Source: Alistipes sp. ZOR0009 (lineage in GTDB: Bacteria > Bacteroidota > Bacteroidia > Bacteroidales > ZOR0009). Taken from it: DNA of 64,000 bases. Of the stretch, positions 43,421 to 52,302 are shown piece after piece. The notes under the pieces were generated by a model. The model was not told where the DNA came from, made no database searches, and worked only from the letters and a program-made list of their open reading frames with translations. Every line of letters begins with the position of its first letter. The first letter of the stretch is position 1. The stretch spans positions 1 to 64,000 of the forward strand of contig NZ_JTLD01000004.1 in NCBI RefSeq assembly GCF_000798815.1, written 5' to 3'. The translations under genes were made by a program, and so were the position numbers.

Positions 43421-44095
43421 ATGGAATCAATCAAACAGTTTGGTAACAACTACAAAGAACGCATCGAGAATGCCATCAGCAAACTACAACAAGGAAAGGG
43501 AATCCTACTTGTAGATGATGAAGATCGAGAAAATGAGGGTGATATCATCTTTCCAGCTCCCACAATGACCTCAAAAGATATGGCCCTAATGATTCGGGAG
43601 TGTAGCGGCATCGTGTGCCTCTGCCTAACTCCAGAGCGTAGCAAAGTGTTGGAGCTTCGTCCAATGGTCATTGATAACACCAGCAAGAACCAAACCGCAT
43701 TTACGATCACTATAGAAGCAAAGGAAGGTGTTACTACAGGAGTTTCTGCAGCCGATAGAATTCAAACCATCCGTACTGCTGTTGCCAAAAACGCCAAACC
43801 AAGTGATTTAGCACACCCTGGGCATGTTTTCCCTTTAATAGCCAAAGCAAATGGCGTATTCGAACGTCGCGGCCATACAGAAGGAAGCATCGATCTGGTT
43901 AAGCTCGCTGGTCTTGGCGACTCTGCCGTACTTTGCGAACTCACCAACGAAGACGGAACAATGGCGCGCCTACCCGAAATTATACGCTTCGGGATTCAGC
44001 ACGATATGCCGGTTGTTACTATCGAAGATATCTACCAGTATCGCCTAATGGTAGAAAAAAGCAACGCAAAAGTGGCCTCCGAAGCCTACCTTTAG
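43421..44095 (+). CDS. ribB: 3,4-dihydroxy-2-butanone 4-phosphate synthase
   Basis: Makes the four-carbon precursor of riboflavin from ribulose 5-phosphate. 224 residues, the size of the stand-alone enzyme, with no GTP cyclohydrolase II domain fused. Motifs are [13 protein letters not shown] (acidic loop), [21 protein letters not shown] and [16 protein letters not shown]. It sits directly under the FMN riboswitch and is followed by its own terminator. Confidence 0.95.
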   Translation: MESIKQFGNNYKERIENAISKLQQGKGILLVDDEDRENEGDIIFPAPTMTSKDMALMIRECSGIVCLCLTPERSKVLELRPMVIDNTSKNQTAFTITIEAKEGVTTGVSAADRIQTIRTAVAKNAKPSDLAHPGHVFPLIAKANGVFERRGHTEGSIDLVKLAGLGDSAVLCELTNEDGTMARLPEIIRFGIQHDMPVVTIEDIYQYRLMVEKSNAKVASEAYL

Positions 44096-44113
44096 GATCA
44101 AAAAATAAGAATT

Positions 44114-44156
44114 AAAGCCCGTATGTCCATTTTTTCTAAATGCATGCGGGCTTTTA
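44114..44156 (+). terminator. Terminator of ribB
   Basis: AAAGCCCG/CGGGCTTT stem, with a pairing TATG/CATG extension and a T-rich loop, followed by TTTT. Confidence 0.85.
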
Positions 44157-44329
44157 GGCTTCACCATTTAACGTTTCATTATAAAGCAACATTAAAAGCC
44201 ACCTGCAATTGAACTGGTTTACAACTCAAAGGTTTTTCAATTGATACCCGAATAGATCCCCCTACGTTGATTGTAGGATGGCAAGTAGGATATAACAATA
44301 ATTCCTTTATCAACCAAAATTCAGTTGCC

Positions 44330-45430
44330 ATGAAACTATCTATTTTTGCTAAAGCAGCTGCCTTCACATTTGGCTTTACAGCAATCGGAGCAGCAGCGGT
44401 TGCACAGGAAAGCGATCAATCGCTACTCGAAAAGTTGAAGTGGAAAAATGATATGATGCACATTAAGTTGGACCTCCGCACCGACTTCGTTACCACCTTC
44501 AACTCGAACCTTGATGACGAAACCAGCTTTAAAGGCCAAACTTTTAAGGTATGGCTTGTAGGAAAGATAACTCCCAACATCAGCTACCGGGTACGACAAC
44601 GTTGGAACCGATTTAGCGAACCGCTTGGCCGCGATCGCCTCTCGTCAGCTACCGACCAAGCTTACTTAGCATTTAAACTTTGCGACTACTTCTCCATCAT
44701 CGCAGGAAAACAGTCCGTACAGTACGGAACTTTTGAATACGATTACAACCCTGCCGATGTTTACCTACCAACCTTGTGCTTCGACGATTTGGATGCCTAC
44801 AAAACAGGGGTAGACTTCGTCTTTAACGTACCAAAACATGAGTTTCACTTTCAGATTGTCAACTCGGATGCACCACAATTCGCAACACAGGATTACAAAA
44901 ATAAGGCACTTGCCTATAACCTGCTTTGGGCTGGTGATATGCTCGACGGGACTCTTAAAACTCGCTGCTCCTACCATCTCACCCAAAAAGAGAGAGGCGA
45001 TTACTTCAACTTTTTCACGCTAGGGCTGCAAGTCAACTTAGGCGCATTTAGCACCGAACTTGATTACTACAATGGCATGAGAATGATGAGCATTTCTAAA
45101 AATCCATCCATAACCTACGATCCTGTAAACGATCCAACCGTAAAAGATCAATCTTTTTCAGCCAACTTTAAGTACTATAAAGACAAATGGGGATTTTTTG
45201 TAAAAGGATTATGGGATCAACGTATAGACTACAAAGCAGATAGCAAGGCCTTTCAAGATTGGGGACTCAACACTGGCATCGAATACTACCCGTTAAAGGG
45301 TGAAAATCTAAGGGTTCATCTAGTCTATGGACACCGTAACACGGATTATAAATACACCTTTACCAATAAACCAACAGAAGAACTTAACTCCATCACCCTC
45401 GGCATTCGTTGGCTTTTCAAGGTGATGTAA
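44330..45430 (+). CDS. Porin-like outer-membrane protein
   Basis: About 366 residues with a signal peptide (cleavage likely after GAAAVAQ). The mature chain shows the alternating beta pattern of a porin. It resembles phosphate-selective porin (OprO/OprP-type) proteins of Bacteroidetes: features include a repeated sequence such as ISYRVRQRWNRF, GKQSVQYGTFEYDYNPADVY, and VNLGAFSTELDYYNG. A starting ATG at 44330 is preferred to 44267, which would add 21 residues before the signal. It ends with a strong terminator. The permeating solute is unknown. Confidence 0.75.
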   Translation: MKLSIFAKAAAFTFGFTAIGAAAVAQESDQSLLEKLKWKNDMMHIKLDLRTDFVTTFNSNLDDETSFKGQTFKVWLVGKITPNISYRVRQRWNRFSEPLGRDRLSSATDQAYLAFKLCDYFSIIAGKQSVQYGTFEYDYNPADVYLPTLCFDDLDAYKTGVDFVFNVPKHEFHFQIVNSDAPQFATQDYKNKALAYNLLWAGDMLDGTLKTRCSYHLTQKERGDYFNFFTLGLQVNLGAFSTELDYYNGMRMMSISKNPSITYDPVNDPTVKDQSFSANFKYYKDKWGFFVKGLWDQRIDYKADSKAFQDWGLNTGIEYYPLKGENLRVHLVYGHRNTDYKYTFTNKPTEELNSITLGIRWLFKVM

Positions 45431-45456
45431 CCACCCCCACAAGCAAATAAACTTTA

Positions 45457-45495
45457 CCACCCTTAAAGAGCAATTTTTAAGGGTGGCTTATTTTA
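45457..45495 (+). terminator. Terminator of porin-like gene
   Basis: CCACCCTTAAA, 8-base loop, TTTAAGGGTGG, then CTTATTTT. Eleven perfect base pairs. Confidence 0.88.
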
Positions 45496-45581
45496 ACATA
45501 AGCCCAACATAAATAATCTGATAAAAAATAGCCATTTCTTAACGCTCTATTGTTATATAAAGAAATCTAATTCTCCAGTAA

Positions 45582-45971
45582 ATGTCCATTCAGAAAAAAC
45601 AGGAACCTTTTTCTATTCGCAAGCGGTTGATCAGTTTTACGTATGCGCTTAAGGGGGTTTGGCTACTATTTAAAGAGCATAATGCGCAAATACATCTTGT
45701 TGCAACCATTATTGCCATAATCCTAGGTGTTATTCTGCGCATTTCTACCTTCGAATGGATAATCATCATCCTTCTTATTGGAATTGTACTGGCAGCCGAA
45801 GCAGGAAACTCCGCACTTGAACGTCTTGCCGATAAGATATCCTTAAATCACCACCCACTTTTAGGAGAGGCAAAAGATTTGGCCGCAGCGGCTGTTCTAT
45901 TTTGTGCTACCGCGGCTGCCATAATTGGCATCATCATTTTCTTGCCAAAAATCATTAAACTAATATTTTAA
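45582..45971 (+). CDS. dgkA: Diacylglycerol kinase / undecaprenol kinase family
   Basis: 129-residue membrane protein of the DgkA family, which phosphorylates diacylglycerol or, in many bacteria, undecaprenol. Three hydrophobic helices (about 40-55, 59-73 and 100-120) and the family segments FTYALKGVWLLFKEHNAQIHL and AEAGNSALERLADKIS are present, with the E..N.A.E..AD pattern conserved. The usual TIN is replaced by AGN. The ATG at 45582 is 11 codons before the first family motif. Twelve bases downstream is a phosphatase gene, so the two probably act in the same lipid pathway. Confidence 0.85.
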   Translation: MSIQKKQEPFSIRKRLISFTYALKGVWLLFKEHNAQIHLVATIIAIILGVILRISTFEWIIIILLIGIVLAAEAGNSALERLADKISLNHHPLLGEAKDLAAAAVLFCATAAAIIGIIIFLPKIIKLIF

Positions 45972-45982
45972 CTCGCAACACC

Positions 45983-47101
45983 ATGGCAAATAAACAAACG
46001 AAATTCACATGGCGCAGCAGCATTACCTTTTTATATCTTGCCTTTTGTCTTGGCTTTCCGCTAGGATTACTTGTGCTAACCATTGGACCTGCCGCTTGGA
46101 TGGCTAGCTACGCCCAAAAAACCAACATGAGTCTATCTTTAGAGTCCACTCTCGGAAAAGTAATCATCCTTCTATTTTTAATTTTTACCATCCTAATAGC
46201 CTTATGGCTTACCAAGGTGGTAGGTCGAATACGAAGTAAAGGATTTCGCTTTCTCATATTCGCTCTCCCCTTTGCTGCATTAGTAGCATCTCTATTCATT
46301 TTTTCCTTCAAACCACAAGTTATGGTTGCCAATACCCAAGGGATACAAGAAGCACAGATAAAGGGTGTTGGAAAGGTTCAATTTATTTTAGGATCCTATC
46401 CAGACAGAACGCATCTTGATCAGCTGAAATATGAAGGTTACACTGCAGTCATCAGCCTTTTACATGAAATGGTGGTCCCTGCGGAACCTGTTCTTATTGA
46501 GGAGGAAAAAGAAAATGCAGAACAAGCAGGAATTAAAATCATTAGAATTCCTATGCTCCCTTGGATTTCAGGAAACGAAGAAGCGGTACAAAAAATAAAG
46601 GATCTGGCCGTAAACGGAAAAGGGAAATACTACGTACACTGCTATTTGGGACGCGACCGAGTAAATGTTTTTAAAACCATCGTCAAATCGCAAGCAGCAG
46701 AAGCTTTAGAAGCTAACGCATCTCTAGTAAAAACGCGCTCGCTAGACGATCTTACCCAATTCGAAAGAGGGCCCATTATAAAATTGGTAGAAGGGGTTTA
46801 TCTTACGCCCTACCCTACAGAAGAAGAAATGTTTGGTTATCTCCTAAATGGAACATACAAAATGGTTATCTGTATCTTGGATCCCAACGATCCTGCTGAT
46901 AAAACACGCATTCAGGAAGAAATGAAAATTTTTGATGATTACGGTGTTAACCTAAAAAACATCCCCATAACCAAGACCAACAAAAAGCAGGTACAAATGC
47001 TGGTAGATTCAATCAAGAAAATGGAAAAGCCACTAGTAATTCACGGATACCGTGTAAATAACGAACTTGCCACAGCATTGAAAGAACAACTATCCAAATA
47101 A
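45983..47101 (+). CDS. Membrane-anchored Cys-based phosphatase
   Basis: 372 residues: two or three N-terminal transmembrane helices (about 14-40, 52-70 and 85-100), then a cytoplasmic domain with the phosphatase P-loop HCYLGRDR (His219, Cys220, Arg226; CX5R). It resembles dual-specificity or PTEN-type phosphatases; a second domain follows at about 255-370 with its own weaker alpha/beta pattern. Coupling to dgkA suggests a lipid phosphate substrate, such as a phosphatidylglycerophosphate or polyprenyl phosphate, but a protein target cannot be excluded. Confidence 0.65.
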   Translation: MANKQTKFTWRSSITFLYLAFCLGFPLGLLVLTIGPAAWMASYAQKTNMSLSLESTLGKVIILLFLIFTILIALWLTKVVGRIRSKGFRFLIFALPFAALVASLFIFSFKPQVMVANTQGIQEAQIKGVGKVQFILGSYPDRTHLDQLKYEGYTAVISLLHEMVVPAEPVLIEEEKENAEQAGIKIIRIPMLPWISGNEEAVQKIKDLAVNGKGKYYVHCYLGRDRVNVFKTIVKSQAAEALEANASLVKTRSLDDLTQFERGPIIKLVEGVYLTPYPTEEEMFGYLLNGTYKMVICILDPNDPADKTRIQEEMKIFDDYGVNLKNIPITKTNKKQVQMLVDSIKKMEKPLVIHGYRVNNELATALKEQLSK

Positions 47102-47237
47102 CAACTGCAAAAAGAAAATCACCCTACTGAAAAAGGGGGAATGTAAAAGAACCTCATCCCTCTACAAAAGGAATCTGATCCTATAGGACAACGTGCTTTT
47201 TGTAGTCTACAACAATTTTAAGGTAGATTGGCAGGAG
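47102..47237. other. Non-coding stretch after the phosphatase gene
   Basis: No gene, and I see no strong hairpin. AT-rich sequence leading into the orphan promoter region. Confidence 0.5.
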
Positions 47238-47238
47238 G

Positions 47239-47305
47239 TTAACAGAGCATTAACCCTTTATATTGACTCGTTAACCGAGAAAAGGTGCCGACAACCCTAT
47301 CTTTG
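47239..47305 (+). promoter_or_regulatory. Orphan promoter with three TTAAC boxes
   Basis: TATCTTTG (47298-47305) matches TAnnTTTG. TTAAC occurs at 47239, 47250 and 47271, spaced 11 and 21 bases, that is on one face of the helix. The last box lies at about the -33 position. No coding sequence follows on this strand. Confidence 0.5.
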
Positions 47306-47308
47306 CAT

Positions 47309-47452
47309 AGACGACAACAACCAAATAATCGTCTCATAGATTAGATTAATTTTCTCATGTTTTAGGTTAAGAGTTAGCCCTCGACGCGATGTCGAGGACT
47401 ATTCGTTTATAGGGGTGCCATTACAGATACTCTCATATCTAATCCAACAAAA
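47309..47452 (+). ncRNA. Candidate small RNA with three hairpins
   Basis: Downstream of the orphan promoter there are three hairpins: AGACGA/TCGTCT (47309-47334), CCTCGAC-GCGAT-GTCGAGG, extended by TAG/CTA past a mismatch (47375-47401), and AGATA/TATCT (47425-47440). No open reading frame fits. The transcript would run towards the 3' end of the convergent GNAT gene. No match to a named RNA family is claimed, and no clear terminator was found. Confidence 0.35.
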
Positions 47453-47454
47453 AA

Positions 47455-47952
47455 CTACTCCCGAATAGCCTTTTCGAAGCAATAAAAGAGGCCTTTTCTG
47501 AAGTTTACGGTACCCGCAATGCCGTAACGAAGGCTTTTGTAAAAGCTCATTGTTATGGGATTTTTGCTAAAGGTATCCAACCGGATGGAGGTATAGCCAT
47601 TATCGTCGGCAAAACGTTCTGTAAAATGCATCAAACGGCGGGCAACTCCCTGCCCTTGATATGATGGGTGAACACTCAGACGATGTACAACAAGCGCCTT
47701 ACCGACGGCATGCCGCCACTCAACATCGATGTACTCCTTATCCTGAAATTCGTTCAGGACTACCATACCCTTTATCACTCCATCCTCCTCCAGCACAAAA
47801 AGAGTACGCTCTTGGATGTCGTTGTTAATGGTTACTGCATCTGGGTAAATTTCATCCCATTGGTCAATACCAAGCGAGTTCAAGTTGGCGATTACCGCCC
47901 TAAGCAACAGCATAAGGCTATTCAGCTCCTCTATCTTTGCGCGTCTAATCAT
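47455..47952 (-). CDS. GNAT-family acetyltransferase
   Basis: 165-residue protein of the GNAT fold, which transfers an acetyl group from acetyl-CoA to an amine. The acetyl-CoA-binding motif A is seen in LSVHPSYQGQGVARRLM (about 97-113), followed by the C-terminal IRLDTFSKNPITMSFYKSLRY typical of the family. Substrate unknown. The gene stands alone on the minus strand. Confidence 0.85.
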   Translation of the reverse strand: MIRRAKIEELNSLMLLLRAVIANLNSLGIDQWDEIYPDAVTINNDIQERTLFVLEEDGVIKGMVVLNEFQDKEYIDVEWRHAVGKALVVHRLSVHPSYQGQGVARRLMHFTERFADDNGYTSIRLDTFSKNPITMSFYKSLRYGIAGTVNFRKGLFYCFEKAIRE

Positions 47953-48144
47953 TTTTACTGATGATTTAAATGCTAAACCAAGGTTGGTTGGCCATAAATA
48001 TAAAAAGAATATCGTTTACAAGCGGCTTAACTCCGTTTTTTACACACATGCACTCCACCTTCGTTTTGATTGTTAGCTAAAACTTCATGCTGGCTTATAC
48101 TTGACGTTGCATTGCAAGCCCATCTTTAGGTACAAAAAAGAAGT

Positions 48145-48795
48145 ATGGAAGACAATCAAAAGCTACAAGCAATTTTGGAGTGCCACTGCCAAAGCATTGC
48201 ACGCGTTGCAAGCAATACAGAACTCCACGCCTCGCTAAAAGATTACGGCTACGATACCAAAATGCTTCAAAAAGGAATAGAACTAGCAGAAGAGGTTTAT
48301 GCACTACTCTATTCCTTTCAAGAGGAGCCGCTGCAACCATACGACCTAGCCAACAGCTACTGGGTAATATCAGAGCAAGCGCAAAGAAGATACTGCGCGA
48401 TTGTAAAGCAGCTGAATAGTACCGCCTCACTCAACTTAGAACTGATGAAGGTTATACCTCCGGTGGTAGATACGCTAGCACAATCGGAATCGCTACATAC
48501 CGCATACAATCTTTACAGACATCTACTAATTAATACCGAAAAGTATGCCGACCTCCTAAGCTTTGCAGGCATCTCTGTAATGATGCTCGAAGAGGAATTG
48601 GGCATTTTAGGCGAAATAGCCTACCTTAAAACCATCCGATATCGTTCGCTTAGAGATGAAGAGCACCACGTAATAAAAAGGGATAGCAAAATAGAGGAGC
48701 TGATAACCTACTCGCACGAACTAAGCGCAATAGTTTCGCTTATAAATAGCCCACGAGAAACTGCACCAAGGTTAGCAGAAGCCCTAATTGCCTAA
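48145..48795 (+). CDS. Unknown helical protein
   Basis: 216 residues, no recognised family, signal peptide or membrane segment. The sequence is rich in Leu, Glu and Ala, and predicted to be almost fully alpha helical, including EELGILGEIAYLKTIRYRSL and KIEELITYSHELSAIVSLI (in parts). The clear ATG, codon usage like the flanking genes and lack of overlap with other genes support it as real. The next gene begins 55 bases downstream with its own -7 element. Confidence 0.6.
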   Translation: MEDNQKLQAILECHCQSIARVASNTELHASLKDYGYDTKMLQKGIELAEEVYALLYSFQEEPLQPYDLANSYWVISEQAQRRYCAIVKQLNSTASLNLELMKVIPPVVDTLAQSESLHTAYNLYRHLLINTEKYADLLSFAGISVMMLEEELGILGEIAYLKTIRYRSLRDEEHHVIKRDSKIEELITYSHELSAIVSLINSPRETAPRLAEALIA

Positions 48796-48824
48796 AACGC
48801 GCTATAGCATTCCACTTTTTATCG

Positions 48825-48832
48825 TACCTTTG
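48825..48832 (+). promoter_or_regulatory. Candidate -7 element of methyltransferase gene
   Basis: TACCTTTG matches TAnnTTTG and lies 19 bases before the ATG at 48851; no clear TTG upstream. Confidence 0.45.
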
Positions 48833-48850
48833 CCCGATAACGCACGTTAA

Positions 48851-49753
48851 ATGGAAATGCTACTATTAGAACCTCTTAGCTGGAAGGATTACGAGCTGAT
48901 TGACTCTGGAAATTTTGAAAAGTTAGAGCGATTTGGCAGCTACATTGTTGCCCGCCCCGAACCACAAGCGGTATGGAATAAAACGCTCTCGGATGGCGAA
49001 TGGGAAAAGATGGCTAATGCCTACTTCAAAAAAGACAAAGGAGTACAAAAAAGCGGCCAGGACGAAAGAGGAACTTGGATAAAGAAAAAAGGGATGCCCG
49101 AACAGTGGGTAGTTTCTTACAACTATAAGGATATGGCGCTAAAGATGCGCCTTGGTCTTACCTCATTTAAGCATGTTGGGCTATTCCCCGAACAGGGCGA
49201 GAACTGGAACTTCATTAACGAATCGGTAAAGAAAATGAAGACGCCACAACCCAAAGTTCTTAACCTTTTTGCCTATACTGGCGGCGCCTCTATTGCCGCA
49301 AAAGCCTCTGGTGCCGATGTTACCCATGTCGACTCCATCAAACAGGTAGTAACTTGGAGCCGAGAAAACATGGAAATCAGCGGCTTAAACAATATTAGAT
49401 GGATTGTTGATGACGCCATGAAGTTTGTCCGTCGCGAGGTTAAGCGAGGCAACAAGTACAACGGCATAATCCTTGACCCTCCTGCCTACGGTCGCGGACC
49501 AGATGGCGAGCGCTGGATTTTGGAAGATGGCATCTTGGAGTTGATCTGCTGCTGCAAAGAACTCCTCGATCCAAAAGAAGGATTCCTTGTTCTTAACCTT
49601 TACTCTATGGGTTTTTCTGCCCTCATCGCAGAAACGCTCATCAACCAAACGTTTGGGAAAGGCTTAAACATGGAAATTGGTGAACTTTACCTAAAAGATA
49701 GGTATGCAAAAAAGCTACCGCTTGGCGTATTTTGCCGCTTTACCAATTTCTAA
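48851..49753 (+). CDS. RlmI-type rRNA (SAM) methyltransferase
   Basis: 300 residues, class I SAM-dependent methyltransferase of the 23S rRNA RlmI/RlmK type. The SAM-binding motif I is LNLFAYTGGASIAA (about 137-150), and motif IV is LDPPAYGRG (about 210-218), typical for cytosine-5 or N-methylating RNA enzymes of this group. A conserved GLFPEQGENWNFI lies just before motif I. The exact target base is not known. A terminator follows. Confidence 0.82.
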   Translation: MEMLLLEPLSWKDYELIDSGNFEKLERFGSYIVARPEPQAVWNKTLSDGEWEKMANAYFKKDKGVQKSGQDERGTWIKKKGMPEQWVVSYNYKDMALKMRLGLTSFKHVGLFPEQGENWNFINESVKKMKTPQPKVLNLFAYTGGASIAAKASGADVTHVDSIKQVVTWSRENMEISGLNNIRWIVDDAMKFVRREVKRGNKYNGIILDPPAYGRGPDGERWILEDGILELICCCKELLDPKEGFLVLNLYSMGFSALIAETLINQTFGKGLNMEIGELYLKDRYAKKLPLGVFCRFTNF

Positions 49754-49761
49754 AATAATAT

Positions 49762-49790
49762 AAGGATGAGCAACGCTTCATCCTTTTTTA
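49762..49790 (+). terminator. Terminator of RlmI-type gene
   Basis: AAGGATGA, short loop, TCATCCTT, then TTTTT. Confidence 0.9.
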
Positions 49791-49810
49791 TTTACACCAG
49801 CACTCGGAAG

Positions 49811-49864
49811 CTAGTAAAATAAAAACTGGCGTAACCTGTCGAATTAACGAAGGTTGCGCCAGTT
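49811..49864 (-). terminator. Terminator of RsmB/F-type gene
   Basis: A 14-pair stem (AACTGGCG...CGCCAGTT, one G-T pair) followed on the minus strand by TTTTATTTTA. Confidence 0.85.
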
Positions 49865-49889
49865 CTTTATATCGTAATAGAACGTCTTT

Positions 49890-51017
49890 CTACCGTTCCC
49901 GTATAAGTCGAGCCATATAAAAGCCATCGCCACCCGAAGATGGGAATATAGTACAGTCTTCATCCAGCACAAACTCGGGATGGATGGCTAAAAAGGCATC
50001 AACCTGTCCCCTGTTCTCTGATTTTAGAATACTGCACGTAGAATAAACCATTTCGCCTCCAACTTTTACCATTTTGGAGTAGCGATTTAGAATCTCTGCC
50101 TGCTGCTGCTTTACGTTAGCAATATTTTCTGGTGTAATTCGCAACTTCGACTCGGGATTACGGCGGAACACTCCCGTTCCAGAGCAAGGCACATCCAGCA
50201 GAAGGTAGTTAACCTTGTCGTACATCCTCTTAATAACCTTTGTTGTATCAATAACCCGCGTTTCGATGTTGGTAATACCACTCTTAAGCGCTCTACGCTT
50301 TAGCTCTTCCAACTTTTGAGGATACAAATCTAGGGATATAATCCGCCCCTTATTGCGCATTAGCGCTCCAAGGTGTAGCGATTTGCCTCCGTTCCCCGCA
50401 CAAGCATCAACCACCAAGCCATTACCTGTAAAGTTGGCCAGCAAAAACGGAGCAACCTGCTGAGAGGATATATCCTGCACCTCAAGTAGCCCATCCTTAA
50501 ATGGAACGGTTCCAAAAACCTCCTTACCACCTACAACCTCTAGCGCATCGGGCACATTGGGTACAGCGCGAATAACCACCTCTTGCCTCCGAAGCTGCAG
50601 AATCAGCTCCTGCGTCGAAATCCTCAACGTATTGGTACGAATGTAGCGTTTAGGTTGGCTTAAAAAAGCGTGCAGCTCCATTTCCCATTCGTCTCCTACC
50701 TCCTCTTTTGCTAGCGCAACAAACCATTCTGGGAAATCTAGCGTAACATGCGCTTCGGCATAGCTATTTAGCTCGTTCATTGGCACCTCTAGCGCCTTAT
50801 TTACAATGTTGATGATGCTTTCATTGTTCCCTCCACCAAAATGGTACCAGCAACGAAATACAAAAGGAGCGTAAAGGCTCAGCGCCCTACGAATATTGGG
50901 GTCAACAACTTTTTTGTCTTTAAATAGATCGCGTAACGCTCTATCGAGGTACACATCTTCAACGGCAACCTTGCGAACAACGTTGGCAAGAAGGTTGGTG
51001 AGCAGCTTTTCTTTCAT
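49890..51017 (-). CDS. RsmB/RsmF-type rRNA m5C methyltransferase
   Basis: 375 residues of the RsmB/NOP2 family, which makes 5-methylcytosine in rRNA. It has an N-terminal helical NusB/PUA-like part and a SAM-binding domain with VVDACAGNGGKSLHLG, LLLDVPCSGTGVFRRNPE (catalytic Cys region, motif IV) and STCS (motif VI). The family uses the two Cys residues in PCSGTG and TCS. The start at 51017 (ATG) is preferred to a TTG two codons earlier. The exact target (C967 or another) is not known. Confidence 0.85.
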   Translation of the reverse strand: MKEKLLTNLLANVVRKVAVEDVYLDRALRDLFKDKKVVDPNIRRALSLYAPFVFRCWYHFGGGNNESIINIVNKALEVPMNELNSYAEAHVTLDFPEWFVALAKEEVGDEWEMELHAFLSQPKRYIRTNTLRISTQELILQLRRQEVVIRAVPNVPDALEVVGGKEVFGTVPFKDGLLEVQDISSQQVAPFLLANFTGNGLVVDACAGNGGKSLHLGALMRNKGRIISLDLYPQKLEELKRRALKSGITNIETRVIDTTKVIKRMYDKVNYLLLDVPCSGTGVFRRNPESKLRITPENIANVKQQQAEILNRYSKMVKVGGEMVYSTCSILKSENRGQVDAFLAIHPEFVLDEDCTIFPSSGGDGFYMARLIRER

Positions 51018-51104
51018 TCTCAAAAATTGTGGTGCAAAAGTACGATAAAAAGAGACGTTACACCCATGATTACCATTGATCTATTAATTTTTATGATCGG
51101 AAGG

Positions 51105-52085
51105 CTAGATTCGTCCAAGAATTTTATCCATAACCCAGCAGGGACGTGCGCCCTCCTCTGGGCTGCTAGGGCATTTCCCGACACCTTGAAGCTCCTCAAC
51201 AATGGTTTGTATAAGCGGCTGCTGAATATGCTGAGGATTCTTAAATGCGAATCGTTCCTCCCTGCCTTCCGCCCTAAGAACTATAGGCGTAAATTCGAAT
51301 GTCGAGAAGGTGAGGCTTCCCTTTGTTCCAATAATTTCAATAGTATCGGTTCTGATGTCGTTGGTTGTTACAAAGCACCAGAGAGCAGAGCCAACAGCCC
51401 CATTTTCGAAGCGAAAAGATGCAGTAATGGTATCTTCTGCAGCATATAAACCTGCAAGATTGGTCGCAGAACCTTTTACATCATCAATTTTACCAGCAAT
51501 ATACTCGATGATATCAATAGTGTGAGGAGCAAGATCGAAAAGGTAGCCTCCACCTGCAACCTCGGGGTCAACTCGCCAGATGTGCGAATGGCTCTCACGA
51601 TCGGCGTGTGCGGCTCCTCTATAAAACCGAACGTTTACAGCAAGAATAGCACCGATACGCTTTCCATCCACCAATTCTTTTACCTTAAGGAAGTAGGGTA
51701 ATGCACGCCTGTAGTGCGCTACAAAAAGAGGTTGATTAGTCTCCTTGGCAACCCGAATCATCTCTTGGCACTCCGCATAGTTCCGAGCCATAGGTTTCTC
51801 CACGTATACAGCCTTTCCTGCACGCAATGCCTTAATGGCATACTCTGCATGCGAACTTGGAGGAGTGGCAATGTAAACCGCATCGATATCTGGGTTAAAA
51901 ATAATATCATCAGCGTTGATAAACCACTGCTCAACACCATGCCGAAGAGCATAGTCTTTAGCTTTTACAGCATCCCTGCGCATTACTGCAACTAACTTCG
52001 ATCCATCAACCTTAGCAAAGGCTGGTCCGCTTTTAACTTCGCAAACATTGCCGCATCCAACTATTCCCCACCTTACAATCTTCAT
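51105..52085 (-). CDS. Gfo/Idh/MocA-family oxidoreductase
   Basis: 326 residues of the NAD(P)-dependent sugar or inositol dehydrogenase family. The Rossmann motif GIVGCGNVCEVKSG is at the N terminus (about 8-21), with DAVYIATPPSSHAEYAIKALRAGKAVYVEKPMA (in parts, includes the Glu-Lys-Pro motif EKP), and DLAPHTIDIIEYIAG that carries the catalytic His region. Substrate unknown. The gene is isolated, 82 bases downstream of the next gene on the minus strand. Confidence 0.85.
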   Translation of the reverse strand: MKIVRWGIVGCGNVCEVKSGPAFAKVDGSKLVAVMRRDAVKAKDYALRHGVEQWFINADDIIFNPDIDAVYIATPPSSHAEYAIKALRAGKAVYVEKPMARNYAECQEMIRVAKETNQPLFVAHYRRALPYFLKVKELVDGKRIGAILAVNVRFYRGAAHADRESHSHIWRVDPEVAGGGYLFDLAPHTIDIIEYIAGKIDDVKGSATNLAGLYAAEDTITASFRFENGAVGSALWCFVTTNDIRTDTIEIIGTKGSLTFSTFEFTPIVLRAEGREERFAFKNPQHIQQPLIQTIVEELQGVGKCPSSPEEGARPCWVMDKILGRI

Positions 52086-52302
52086 ATCAAAGTCTTCTAA
52101 AGTATACCCAAATTAAATTAATATTCTCGATACTAAATAGTCGTTTTAAAAGTATATTTGAAAACTAAAATATATCTAATCTTAAACGTGTATTTTCATT
52201 AAGGAAGAAACATTATGCTAAATTAATGGGCATACACACATTCGTATTTTGACATTGTCCTTTAGTATTTAAGGTGGTGTTCGAAACATATTTAATATAA
52301 AA

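Noticed and set aside
47411-47420. GGGGTGCC resembling the start of a TPP riboswitch
   Set aside because: The rest of the TPP consensus (CTGAGA and the downstream pyrophosphate helix) is missing, and no thiamine gene follows.
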